Shown: one piece after another, positions 36,828 through 43,958 of the stretch
How the letters are laid out: every line of letters begins with the position of its first letter
Numbering within the stretch: the first letter of the stretch is position 1
Assembly (NCBI RefSeq): GCF_022869005.1
Contig: NZ_JALIEA010000013.1
Coordinates: 208,510 to 272,509 of the forward strand
Length of the DNA: 64,000 bases
Direction of reading: 5' to 3'
Origin: Corynebacterium kalidii
GTDB taxonomy: Bacteria; Actinomycetota; Actinomycetes; Mycobacteriales; Mycobacteriaceae
Notes under the pieces: generated by a model
The model's input: only the letters and a program-made list of their open reading frames with translations
What the model was told of the DNA's origin: nothing
Databases searched by the model: none
Translations under genes and position numbers: made by a program

Positions 36828-37763
36828 TCAGCCGCGGCCGGGACGGAGCCCGGCGGCGGCGCGGATGATCGCCGCGACCGCGGGGGGATCCTCGATGTGC
36901 GGGAAGTGGCCCACCCCGTAGAGTAGTTCGGCCGAGGAGCCGTCCCCGCCACGGTCGGCGGACCGTCGGGCGATACGGCGGGAGTAGGCCGGGTCCATCG
37001 ACCCGTCCACACAGACGGCCGGGGCCTCGGTGCGGGCGGGGAAGGTGCGGTTGAAGTCGCCGCCTTCGGGGCGCAGCCGGCTGCGCAGGGTCCAGCGGCG
37101 GTACTCGCAGGACAGGTGCGCGACCTTGTCGATCTGCATGGCCTCGCGGCGGAGCTCCTCGTGCTCCCGGCAGATCCGTGTGCCACGGAACCCGGGACCG
37201 ACCTGCCGACGGAAGGAGTCGGCCACGGCGGCGGACCCGTTCTTGCGCAGGGCACGTTCCGGTAGCCGGGGGAGCTGGGCGTAGAGCGAGGCCCGCACCC
37301 GTGGCCACTGGGACACCGGGTGCAGCAGCACCGACCGGGCGAGGACCAGGGGGTGCGAGGAGGCGAGGGTGACGATGCCGCGGACGCGTTGTGGTTCGTG
37401 GGCGGCCATCGTCCAGGCGACCAGGCCACCTTCGCCGTGGCCGACGACCAGGGCGTCGGCATGGCCGAGGGCGCGGATGGCGCCGCACATGTCGGACGCC
37501 GCCGTGGTGAGGTCGTATCCGCGGGGCGTCTTGTCGGAGCGTCCGTAGCCGCGCAGGTCGACGGCGGCCACGCGGAACGGCGGGGCGTCGGGTGAGTCGG
37601 TGCCGGTCAGCTCGGGCATGAGCTCACGCCAGTCGAAGTGGCCGCCGGCGAATCCGTGGATCAGCAGGACCAGGGGGGCGTCGACCGGCCCCTGGACCAG
37701 GACGTGCAGGCGGATGCCCCGCGTGTGGAGGTACTGGTGGGCCGCGTCGTCAGGGGAGGTCAT
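36828..37763 (-). CDS. Alpha/beta hydrolase without the usual nucleophile (EphE position)
   Basis: A 311-residue alpha/beta-hydrolase fold: oxyanion motif LIHGFAGGHFDW, AVDLRGYGRSDKTPRGYDL, the nucleophile elbow VVGHGEGGLVAW and the C-terminal His in YGVGHFPHIEDPP. In epoxide hydrolases the elbow is GH-D-x-GG and in esterases Gx-S-xG; here the nucleophile position is Gly (GHGEG), so the normal mechanism is not possible unless the neighbouring Glu acts. Position matches M. tuberculosis ephE (Rv3670). Convergent with marP. Confidence 0.8.
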   Translation of the reverse strand: MTSPDDAAHQYLHTRGIRLHVLVQGPVDAPLVLLIHGFAGGHFDWRELMPELTGTDSPDAPPFRVAAVDLRGYGRSDKTPRGYDLTTAASDMCGAIRALGHADALVVGHGEGGLVAWTMAAHEPQRVRGIVTLASSHPLVLARSVLLHPVSQWPRVRASLYAQLPRLPERALRKNGSAAVADSFRRQVGPGFRGTRICREHEELRREAMQIDKVAHLSCEYRRWTLRSRLRPEGGDFNRTFPARTEAPAVCVDGSMDPAYSRRIARRSADRGGDGSSAELLYGVGHFPHIEDPPAVAAIIRAAAGLRPGRG

Positions 37764-37803
37764 CAGTGGAGGTCGTCGCAGGAGGGGGAGAGCCTGGGGT
37801 GGG

Positions 37804-38310
37804 CTAGGTGAACATCCCGTCGCCGGAGGAGGCGGGCTTCTGGCCGGACGGCACGACGGACTTCAGGTCGTTGAGGGAGTCGATCGTCGCCTGCGGCTTC
37901 CGGACGCCCTTGATGTACTTCACGCCGCCGATGGCCAGCAGGGCGACCAGCACGAACATGATGCCGAAGACGATGAGGAACGCGGACCACCGCGGCAGCC
38001 AGGTGTCCAGCAGCTCTGCGAGGAAGAAGAAGAAAAAGAAGGAGCTGTAGGCCAGCACCACGCCGGCGGCGCCGAAGAGGGCGACGGCGATGCCGGCCTT
38101 CTTCGCGGTGCCGGAGATCTCCGTCTTGGCCAGCTCCACCTCGGAGCGGATCAGGGAGGACACCTGGGCGGTGGCGTCTTTGACGAGGTCGCCGATGCTG
38201 CCGCCGCGTCCTGCGGCCTGCGCGTCCACGTCGGACAGCGGGATGGAGTTGACCCGGGGGTTGAAGCTGTCCTGGTCAGTGAACAGGCCGTTGCTGTTCT
38301 TGTCGCTCAC
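37804..38310 (-). CDS. Phage holin family/DUF1469-like membrane protein
   Basis: A 168-residue protein with two central helices (GIAVALFGAAGVVLAYSSFF with a run of six Phe, and SAFLIVFGIMFVLVALLAIG) and an amphipathic N-terminal region (GDLVKDATAQVSSLIRSEVE). This is the PF07332-type family that is conserved beside marP/ephE in mycobacteria (Rv3669). GTG 38310 has GGAG upstream; the longer frame is not supported. Despite the family name it is a chromosomal housekeeping protein of unknown role. Confidence 0.85.
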   Translation of the reverse strand: MSDKNSNGLFTDQDSFNPRVNSIPLSDVDAQAAGRGGSIGDLVKDATAQVSSLIRSEVELAKTEISGTAKKAGIAVALFGAAGVVLAYSSFFFFFFLAELLDTWLPRWSAFLIVFGIMFVLVALLAIGGVKYIKGVRKPQATIDSLNDLKSVVPSGQKPASSGDGMFT

Positions 38311-38439
38311 TACGCACTCTCCTGGTCGATGGTCTAACTCGGATCCTACCGGTTGGTTCTCCACGCTATTGTGCCAGAGGCTCCTGCGTGGCGAGGGGGA
38401 AGCCGTACTCTAGCGGCCTCCGGTGATACTACTGCACGG

Positions 38440-39384
38440 TCATTCCTCGTCCCGCCCGCGGAGCCACACGAGGAGGCCGGCGGCCACGGTGCCGACGAGG
38501 GCGACGGCGGCCGAGGTGCCGGCGATGGCGCCGGTGTTCTCCGGGAGACTGACCAGTGGTTCGGTCCGGGCGAACCGGGCGACGGGCCAGTCGCGGGCGG
38601 TCGCCTCGCGGCGGAGGGCGCGGTCGGGGTTGATGACGGTAGGGTGGCCGACGGCCTCGAGCAGGGGCAGGTCGGTGGCGGAGTCGGAGTAGGCGTAGCT
38701 GGCGGTCAGGTCGTAGCCCTGCCGGTCTGCCAGTTGCCGCAGCCCCTCGACCTTGGCCGGGCCCTTGCAGAAGAAGGGGACGTCGCCGGTGAACAGTCCG
38801 TCGTCGTCGACGGCGAGTTCGGTGGCGATGAGGTGGTCGGCGCCGAGCTCGTCGGCGACGGGCGTGACCAGTACTCGGGCGGAGGCGGTGATGATCGCCA
38901 CGTGGTGGCCGAGGGCGTGGTGCCGGTCGATGAGGGTGCGGGCCTCGGAGTAGATGAAGGGGACGATCACGTCCTGGAGGGCGCCGTGGGCGACGTCGGC
39001 GAGGTCGTCGTGGCTGCGGCCCCGGACCATGGACACCAGGGTGTCGCGGGTGGTGTTCATGGAGTTGTCGTCGTGACCGCTGATCATGTAGTTGCCCAGC
39101 ATGACGAGCATGCGCAGCATGTCGGTGGTGGTGATCAACCCCCGCTCGGCGAGGGGTTTGCGGTAGGCCATCGAGGCGGATGTGTCGATGATGGTCTTGT
39201 CCAGGTCGAAGACGGCGAGGACGGTCGACGGGTCGACGCCGGGGTCGGTGGAGACGGTTTCGACGAGGTCGGCGACCGGCGTGTTGTCGGCGTGGGCGTC
39301 GTCCGGTTCGCGTGGTCCTCCCGGCGGCATAGTCACACCACCACCATACGTCCCAGAGGTCACATTCGTTACCTTGCGTCTCAT
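38440..39384 (-). CDS. HAD-IB family hydrolase (SerB-like) with C-terminal anchor
   Basis: A 314-residue HAD phosphatase: motif I VFDLDKTIIDTSASM, motif II IITASARVLV, motif III Lys in FFCKGPAKVEGL and motif IV SYAYSDSATDLPLLEAVG. A C-terminal hydrophobic segment (TSAAVALVGTVAAGLLVWLR) anchors it with a charged end. ATG 39384 has GGAG 6 bases upstream; ATG 39330 is an alternative. In mycobacteria the same gene (Rv3661) adjoins ssd-tad. Substrate unknown; the family dephosphorylates phosphoserine or lysophosphatidic acid. Confidence 0.9.
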   Translation of the reverse strand: MRRKVTNVTSGTYGGGVTMPPGGPREPDDAHADNTPVADLVETVSTDPGVDPSTVLAVFDLDKTIIDTSASMAYRKPLAERGLITTTDMLRMLVMLGNYMISGHDDNSMNTTRDTLVSMVRGRSHDDLADVAHGALQDVIVPFIYSEARTLIDRHHALGHHVAIITASARVLVTPVADELGADHLIATELAVDDDGLFTGDVPFFCKGPAKVEGLRQLADRQGYDLTASYAYSDSATDLPLLEAVGHPTVINPDRALRREATARDWPVARFARTEPLVSLPENTGAIAGTSAAVALVGTVAAGLLVWLRGRDEE

Positions 39385-39405
39385 ACTTTTCTCCTGCCGT
39401 GAGGG

Positions 39406-39414
39406 TTATCCACA
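39406..39414 (+). promoter_or_regulatory. DnaA box 1 upstream of ssd-tad
   Basis: TTATCCACA, a perfect match to the DnaA-box consensus, in the 138-bp divergent promoter region between the HAD gene and ssd. A second perfect copy lies 45 bp downstream in the same orientation. Confidence 0.65.
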
Positions 39415-39450
39415 GGGGGTGGGGGCACCGGCGCAAAACCGGGACCGAAG

Positions 39451-39459
39451 TTATCCACA
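39451..39459 (+). promoter_or_regulatory. DnaA box 2 upstream of ssd-tad
   Basis: TTATCCACA again, same orientation, 45 bp from box 1 and about 50 bp before a TGTACTGT extended -10 (39501-39508) for ssd. Two perfect copies in this GC-rich sequence are unlikely by chance. Confidence 0.65.
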
Positions 39460-39522
39460 GGCTCGGGGCCTGTCGGCCCGGCCCTGGCCCTGGGGTGGCC
39501 TGTACTGTCACCATCTACCGCC

Positions 39523-40542
39523 ATGAGGGGAACACGAGGTGTCAGGGCAGTGACGGGCAGGTACACCGGGTTAGCCCGGCGGCGACGGGACGGCGGGGGT
39601 GGACCGGACACCCGGCGCGCACCTGTCCTGGTGGCGCTCGAGGATCCGGGACTGGTGGACGCCGTCGCCATGACGGTGGCGGCGACCGGCCGTCGGCTGG
39701 TCCGGGCCGACGAGCTCTCCGCCGTGGGCGGGTTGGTCGTGGTGACGGACGCCGTGGAGCCGGAGGTGCCCGACGTACCGGGGCCGGTGCGGGTCGTCCG
39801 TGTCACCGGGGAACCTGGCGCGGCGGACGTGGCTGGTTCGGGCGACGCGGTGCCCATCCAGATCCCGGAGGGCACCCAGGAGCTGGCTGCGGCGGTCGGC
39901 ACCCACGATCCGCTGGAAATCGCGGTGAGTGGTGTGGTCGGCGGGGCCGGGACCAGCGTCTTCGCCGCCGCGCTCGCCGGGGCGGTGGCGGAGCCGGGTC
40001 CGGACGGGACCGACGGCCCGGGCCAGGCGTTGCTGGTGGACGCCGACCCGCTGTCGCCCGCGGGGCACCTCCGGGTGCTTCTCGGCGCGGAGGGGCAGGA
40101 GGAGCGGGACGTGACCTGGGTGGGTGACGTCGGCCTGGTGGAGGCCGGCGGGGCTGCCGGGACTGTCGGGGCTGCCGGGGAACGGTACACCGCGTCGCCG
40201 GCGTGTCCGGTGGTCCGGGACTGCGGTCGCGGTGCGGTCACCGACCTGCCGGCGACGGTGACCGCCCGGGTCCTGGTGGTTCCGCAGACCGTACCGGCGG
40301 TGTTGGCCGCCCGGCACCTCGTCGCGGCGGACGGCGGGGTCCACGTGGTGTTGCGCGAGCTTCCGCGCTCCGGGCTGACCTGGAACCAGACGGTGAGCCT
40401 GTTGGGGCGGACGCCGACGGTGACCTGGGAGGACGATCCTTTTCTCACCGTGGACGTCGACCGGGGTGATTTCCGCACGACCGGGAGGTCCGCGGGGACC
40501 GCCGCCACTGCGGCGGTGCGGCTGCTGGAGCAGATCCGGTGA
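39523..40542 (+). CDS. ssd: Septum-site-determining protein-like ATPase (TadZ/CpaE-related)
   Basis: A 339-residue MinD/CpaE-like protein. The N-terminal half resembles a receiver-like domain; the deviant Walker A is SGVVGGAGTSVFAAAL, where the usual GKT is GTS, so the signature Lys is missing there. ALLVDADPLSPAGHLRVLLG is the Walker A'/switch region. In M. tuberculosis the orthologue Rv3660c (Ssd) affects septation. It leads the tad cluster and would position the secretion ATPase. Its stop overlaps tadA by 4 bases. Confidence 0.88.
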   Translation: MRGTRGVRAVTGRYTGLARRRRDGGGGPDTRRAPVLVALEDPGLVDAVAMTVAATGRRLVRADELSAVGGLVVVTDAVEPEVPDVPGPVRVVRVTGEPGAADVAGSGDAVPIQIPEGTQELAAAVGTHDPLEIAVSGVVGGAGTSVFAAALAGAVAEPGPDGTDGPGQALLVDADPLSPAGHLRVLLGAEGQEERDVTWVGDVGLVEAGGAAGTVGAAGERYTASPACPVVRDCGRGAVTDLPATVTARVLVVPQTVPAVLAARHLVAADGGVHVVLRELPRSGLTWNQTVSLLGRTPTVTWEDDPFLTVDVDRGDFRTTGRSAGTAATAAVRLLEQIR

Positions 40543-41714
40543 TCGGCCGGCTGCGGTTCCGGACGGCCGGTGCCGCCGGTGCCACCGGCGGCGACAGCTC
40601 CGGCGACGACACCGCCCACGGGGACCTGCCGCTGGTGGACCGGGTGCGCGACGAACTGGTCGACCGTGCGGTGCTCCGTCCGTCCCCGGGTGATATCGCC
40701 GGGGTCGTCGGGGCGCTGGGCTCCCCGGACGTCGAGCAGGTGCGTGTCCTTGCCCGGGAGTTCTCCGGACTGGGTGACCTGGCGATCCCCTTCGGTGACC
40801 CGGAGGTCACCGATGTGCTGGTCAACGGCCCAGGACCGGTGTGGGTCGACCGGGGCCGGGGTGTGGAGCCCACGGAGTTGTGTGTGCCGGACGAACCGGC
40901 GTGCCGTGCGCTCGCCGTGCGGCTGGCCACGGCCTGTGGCGTGCGCCTCGACGACGCCCGTCCCTACGCCGACGGCGTACTCACCGACCTTCCACCTGGT
41001 GTGGCGGCGGTGGGGGTGCGGGTCCATGCGGTCCTGGCCCCACCGGCCGGTTCCGGGACCTGCGTGAGCCTGCGGGCCCTGTCGCGAGCCTACCGTGACG
41101 TGGGCACACTGCAGCAGGCCGGGATGTTCCCGGAGGACGGCGCGCGGTTGCTGTGTGAGCTCGTCGCCGCGCGCCGGTCGTTCCTCGTCAGCGGTGGTAC
41201 CGGCAGCGGCAAGACGACGCTGCTCGGGGCATTGCTGGGCCGGGTGTCCGCACACGAACGGCTGCTGCTGGTCGAGGACACCCCTGAGCTTCTCCCGGAG
41301 CATCCGCACGTGGTGCGGCTGCACACCCGGGAGGCCGGTCAGGACGGTGCCGGTGGCGTGGACATGCGGATGCTGGTGCGGCAGAGCCTGCGGATGCGGC
41401 CGGACCGCATCATCGTCGGAGAGATCCGCGGGGCGGAGATCGCCGAGCTGTTGCTGGCGTTCAACACCGGGCACAGCGGCAGCGCGGGGACATTGCACGC
41501 CAACAGTCTGTCGGCGGTCCCGGGCCGGCTCACCGCACTGGGTGCACTGGCCGGGATGCCGGCGGAGTCGGTGGCACGTCAGGTCGTCGACGGGGTGGAC
41601 ACCGTGGTGCACCTGCAGCGGCGCGACGGGCGGCGGCAGCTCGCGCAGATCGGACGGCTCACCGGGTCGGACGGGGTGCTGCGGGTGGATCCGGTGTGGG
41701 AGCAGTCGTGGTGA
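40539..41714 (+). CDS. tadA: Tad/Flp pilus assembly ATPase
   Basis: A 391-residue CpaF/TadA secretion ATPase. Walker A VSGGTGSGKTTLLGALLG, Asp box LLLVEDTPELLPEHPHVVRL, Walker B RIIVGEIRGAEIAELLLAFN, His box SGSAGTLHANSLSAVPGRLT. The N-terminal domain has VTDVLVNGPGPVWVDRGRGV. It powers assembly of the Flp pilin encoded downstream. Coupled at both ends (4-bp overlaps). Confidence 0.95.
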   Translation: MIGRLRFRTAGAAGATGGDSSGDDTAHGDLPLVDRVRDELVDRAVLRPSPGDIAGVVGALGSPDVEQVRVLAREFSGLGDLAIPFGDPEVTDVLVNGPGPVWVDRGRGVEPTELCVPDEPACRALAVRLATACGVRLDDARPYADGVLTDLPPGVAAVGVRVHAVLAPPAGSGTCVSLRALSRAYRDVGTLQQAGMFPEDGARLLCELVAARRSFLVSGGTGSGKTTLLGALLGRVSAHERLLLVEDTPELLPEHPHVVRLHTREAGQDGAGGVDMRMLVRQSLRMRPDRIIVGEIRGAEIAELLLAFNTGHSGSAGTLHANSLSAVPGRLTALGALAGMPAESVARQVVDGVDTVVHLQRRDGRRQLAQIGRLTGSDGVLRVDPVWEQSW

Positions 41715-42907
41715 CCGTGGTGGCGTTGATCGGGACAGGGGCGGTGGTGCTGTTCACCACCGGGCGCGTGGTCTCCGCGGTGGTCGTGTTGGCCGGCGAC
41801 AGGCGGAGGGTCCTGGAGTACCGGGACTTCATCGACGCCTTCGCCGTGGAGCTGCTTGTCGGTGCCCGGCCGGTGGACGCGGCGGAACAGGCGCTCACCG
41901 CGGAGCACGGCATCAGCGACAGGCTGCGACGTCAGATCCACCGTGTCCGGCTCGGGGCGTCGGTCGACAGCGGTACCGGCCGCGACGACGACTTCGTCCG
42001 GTTCCACCGCCTGTGGGCCACCGCCGAGCGTCACGGTCTGGCACTGGGGACCCTGATGGGGAGGTTCGTCCAGGACCTGGATGCCCGGCTGCGGCACCTG
42101 GGCCACGTCTCCGGTGCCCTGGCCGGGGCACGTATGACCGAGGTGATCCTGCTGCTCCTGCCGGCCGGGGCGCTCGGTATCGGCCAGACCATGGGGCTGG
42201 AGCCCGTGACATTCCTCCTCACGGAGCCGGCCGGTTCTCTGGTGCTGTTGGCGGGCACGGGGCTGGCGTGCGCCGGGGTGCTGTGGGTGGAGTCGTTGAC
42301 GGTGACCGTGCTCGGCGGGGTCGGCGGGCGCGCCGGGCCCGGTGGGAAAGCAGGGGTCTCAGGGGGCTTTCGACTCCCGGGGGTCTCAGCGGCACCAGGT
42401 ATCGGCGCGCTCGCCGCTGCCCGGGTCCTCGACGTCTTCGCTGCAGCCGTCCAGGCGGGTCTCCCCGTCGCGGTGGCGTGGCGGGCGGCGGTGGACGGGG
42501 CGGTGCAGGATCTCCCCGGCGATGGCGATGGCGATGGCGATGGCAATGGCAGGGACGGGGACAGGTACGGGGACGGCGGTGCTGACGGTGAGGCGGTGGT
42601 CGCCCTGTACCGGGTGGCCGGCCTGTTGGAGTTGGGGGCGGGGGCGGATGCGTGGAAGCACCTCGCCGACGACCCGGACTTCGGGCCGGTGGCCCGTCGG
42701 GCTGCGGCACAGGTCAGGAACGGGGGAGGGATGTCGGAGGCGGTCACGGCCCAGGCTGACAGACTCCGCCAGCAGGCGGACGACAGGGCGCGGGCGGGTG
42801 CCGAACGGGTGCTCGTCGCCGTCGCCGCACCGCTGACCCTGTGCTTTCTCCCCGCTTTCGTGGTGGTGGGACTGCTTCCCCTGGTCATCGGATTCGCCGG
42901 GGTATGA
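41711..42907 (+). CDS. TadB-TadC fusion (type II secretion F-domain) membrane protein
   Basis: A 398-residue protein with two T2SSF-like halves. The first (FIDAFAVELLVGARPVDAAE; helices ~150-220) is TadB-like; the second (VLDVFAAAVQAGLPVAVAWR, ending LCFLPAFVVVGLLPLVIGFA) is TadC-like. In M. tuberculosis these are two genes (Rv3658c, Rv3657c). The soluble part of the second half contains a Gly-Asp repeat coded by a 6-bp DNA repeat at 42518-42547. GTG 41711 overlaps the tadA stop (GTGA) with GGGAG 8 bases upstream; GTG 41696 is an alternative. It forms the inner-membrane platform of the pilus. Confidence 0.85.
   Translation: MTVVALIGTGAVVLFTTGRVVSAVVVLAGDRRRVLEYRDFIDAFAVELLVGARPVDAAEQALTAEHGISDRLRRQIHRVRLGASVDSGTGRDDDFVRFHRLWATAERHGLALGTLMGRFVQDLDARLRHLGHVSGALAGARMTEVILLLLPAGALGIGQTMGLEPVTFLLTEPAGSLVLLAGTGLACAGVLWVESLTVTVLGGVGGRAGPGGKAGVSGGFRLPGVSAAPGIGALAAARVLDVFAAAVQAGLPVAVAWRAAVDGAVQDLPGDGDGDGDGNGRDGDRYGDGGADGEAVVALYRVAGLLELGAGADAWKHLADDPDFGPVARRAAAQVRNGGGMSEAVTAQADRLRQQADDRARAGAERVLVAVAAPLTLCFLPAFVVVGLLPLVIGFAGV
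42518..42547 (+). repeat. Hexanucleotide repeat inside the TadB-TadC gene
   Basis: Four perfect GGCGAT units and one GGCAAT, coding for a (Gly-Asp)n stretch. As the unit is 6 bp, changes of copy number would keep the frame and only change loop length. Confidence 0.85.
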
Positions 42908-42950
42908 CGACAGCACAGAACAATGAAGAACAACGAGGAAAGGGGACATC

Positions 42951-43229
42951 ATGGACGAGAACGAGAAGGACCACGACTACATGGACACCACAGGTGCCAC
43001 GGACGACGTGGACGTCATGGCCAACGGGGGAGAACCCGGGGAAGGGGCAGGTCAGGACGGTGTAGTCCTGTCTGTCCTGGCAGATGATCGGGGGATGAGC
43101 ACCATCGAATACGCACTGGGATGTGTCGCCGCGGCGGCGCTGGGTGCATTGCTGTACCTCGTGGTGACGTCTGACGCCGTCGAGGGTGCGCTGACGTCGA
43201 TCTTCCAGCGCGCCCTGGACACCCAGTAG
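42951..43229 (+). CDS. Flp/DUF4244-type pilin precursor
   Basis: A 92-residue prepilin. A ~48-residue acidic leader ends in the class III-like processing site RG-MSTIEYALGC (Gly before the mature Met, Glu at +5), followed by a single hydrophobic helix (CVAAAALGALLYLVVTSDAV) and a short tail. This is the DUF4244 protein seen as Rv3656c. It should be cleaved by a prepilin peptidase, which is not encoded in this cluster, and assembled by TadA. ATG 42951 has AGGAAAGGGG upstream. Confidence 0.88.
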   Translation: MDENEKDHDYMDTTGATDDVDVMANGGEPGEGAGQDGVVLSVLADDRGMSTIEYALGCVAAAALGALLYLVVTSDAVEGALTSIFQRALDTQ

Positions 43230-43244
43230 GCAGGCGGCGGCAGG

Positions 43245-43601
43245 GTGAGGGGGAGTTGTGCCGACGAGGACGGGTACGTGACGGTCGAGGCGGCCATCGT
43301 CTTCACCGCCCTGACCGCCGTGATCGGTGTGGTCGTCGCCGGTATCGTCACGGTGGCGACGTACCTCGGTGCGGTGGGGCTGGCCCGGGACGGTGCCAGA
43401 GCCGCCGCACTGGGCGGTGTCCTGGCCGCGAGGTCGCTGGTGACGGAGCGTCAACCGGATGCCACAGTGACGGTGACCAGTGGTTCCGTGGATTCGTCGA
43501 CGGGACAGCTGGTGTACCGGGTGCAGGTGAGCGTCCCGGGAACACTGTTCGACCTCTCCGCCACGGCGGTGATCGTCGGTGAGCCGCAGACGGTGGGATG
43601 A
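43245..43601 (+). CDS. TadE-like pseudopilin
   Basis: A 118-residue protein: short N-terminus with DGYVTVEAAIVFTALTAVIG, the TadE signature with Glu at +5 and a hydrophobic helix, followed by a small extracytoplasmic domain ending VVSVPG-like (VQVSVPGTLFDLSATAVIVG). Start GTG 43245, 15 bp after the pilin gene. Minor pilin of the Tad system; Rv3655c equivalent. It overlaps the next gene by 23 bases. Confidence 0.85.
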   Translation: MRGSCADEDGYVTVEAAIVFTALTAVIGVVVAGIVTVATYLGAVGLARDGARAAALGGVLAARSLVTERQPDATVTVTSGSVDSSTGQLVYRVQVSVPGTLFDLSATAVIVGEPQTVG

Positions 43602-43947
43602 CGACGCCGGGAACGTGACCGTCGCCGGTGCCGCCGTCATCCTCGCCGTGGTGGTGCTGGCGTTGCTGATCGGCTCAGGGGTGACGGGGATGGTGCAGTC
43701 ACACCGTGCCACACATGCCGCGGACATGACCGCGTTGTCCGCCGCGTCGGTGATGCAGCGGGCCAGCGTGGCCGACGCATGCGCCGTGGCTCGGGGTATC
43801 GCCGAGGACAACGGTGCCCGGCTCACCTCATGCGACCTGGTCAGTGGTGACGACACAGCCCACGGGCCGCCAGGACTCGAGGGGATCTCGGTGACGGTCT
43901 CCGTCGCAGGGAAGACCGCCTCGGCTGCCGCCGGGCCGGTGGGGTGA
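43579..43947 (+). CDS. TadE-like helicase/secretion-neighbourhood protein
   Basis: A 122-residue protein with the N-terminal DDDAGNVTVAGAAVILAVVV and a helix, then HRATHAADMTALSAASVMQR, typical of the short TadG/Rv3654c-type family that lies between tad genes and the DEAD helicase gene. Two Cys (DACAVARG, TSCDLVSG) could form a disulfide outside the cell. It ends the tad operon, convergent with a lipase gene. Confidence 0.85.
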   Translation: MSRRRWDDDAGNVTVAGAAVILAVVVLALLIGSGVTGMVQSHRATHAADMTALSAASVMQRASVADACAVARGIAEDNGARLTSCDLVSGDDTAHGPPGLEGISVTVSVAGKTASAAAGPVG

Positions 43948-43958
43948 GGATCCCGGGA

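Noticed and set aside
39406..39459. Replication origin
   Set aside because: Only two DnaA boxes and no dnaA, dnaN, gyrB or AT-rich unwinding element; treated as regulatory sites.
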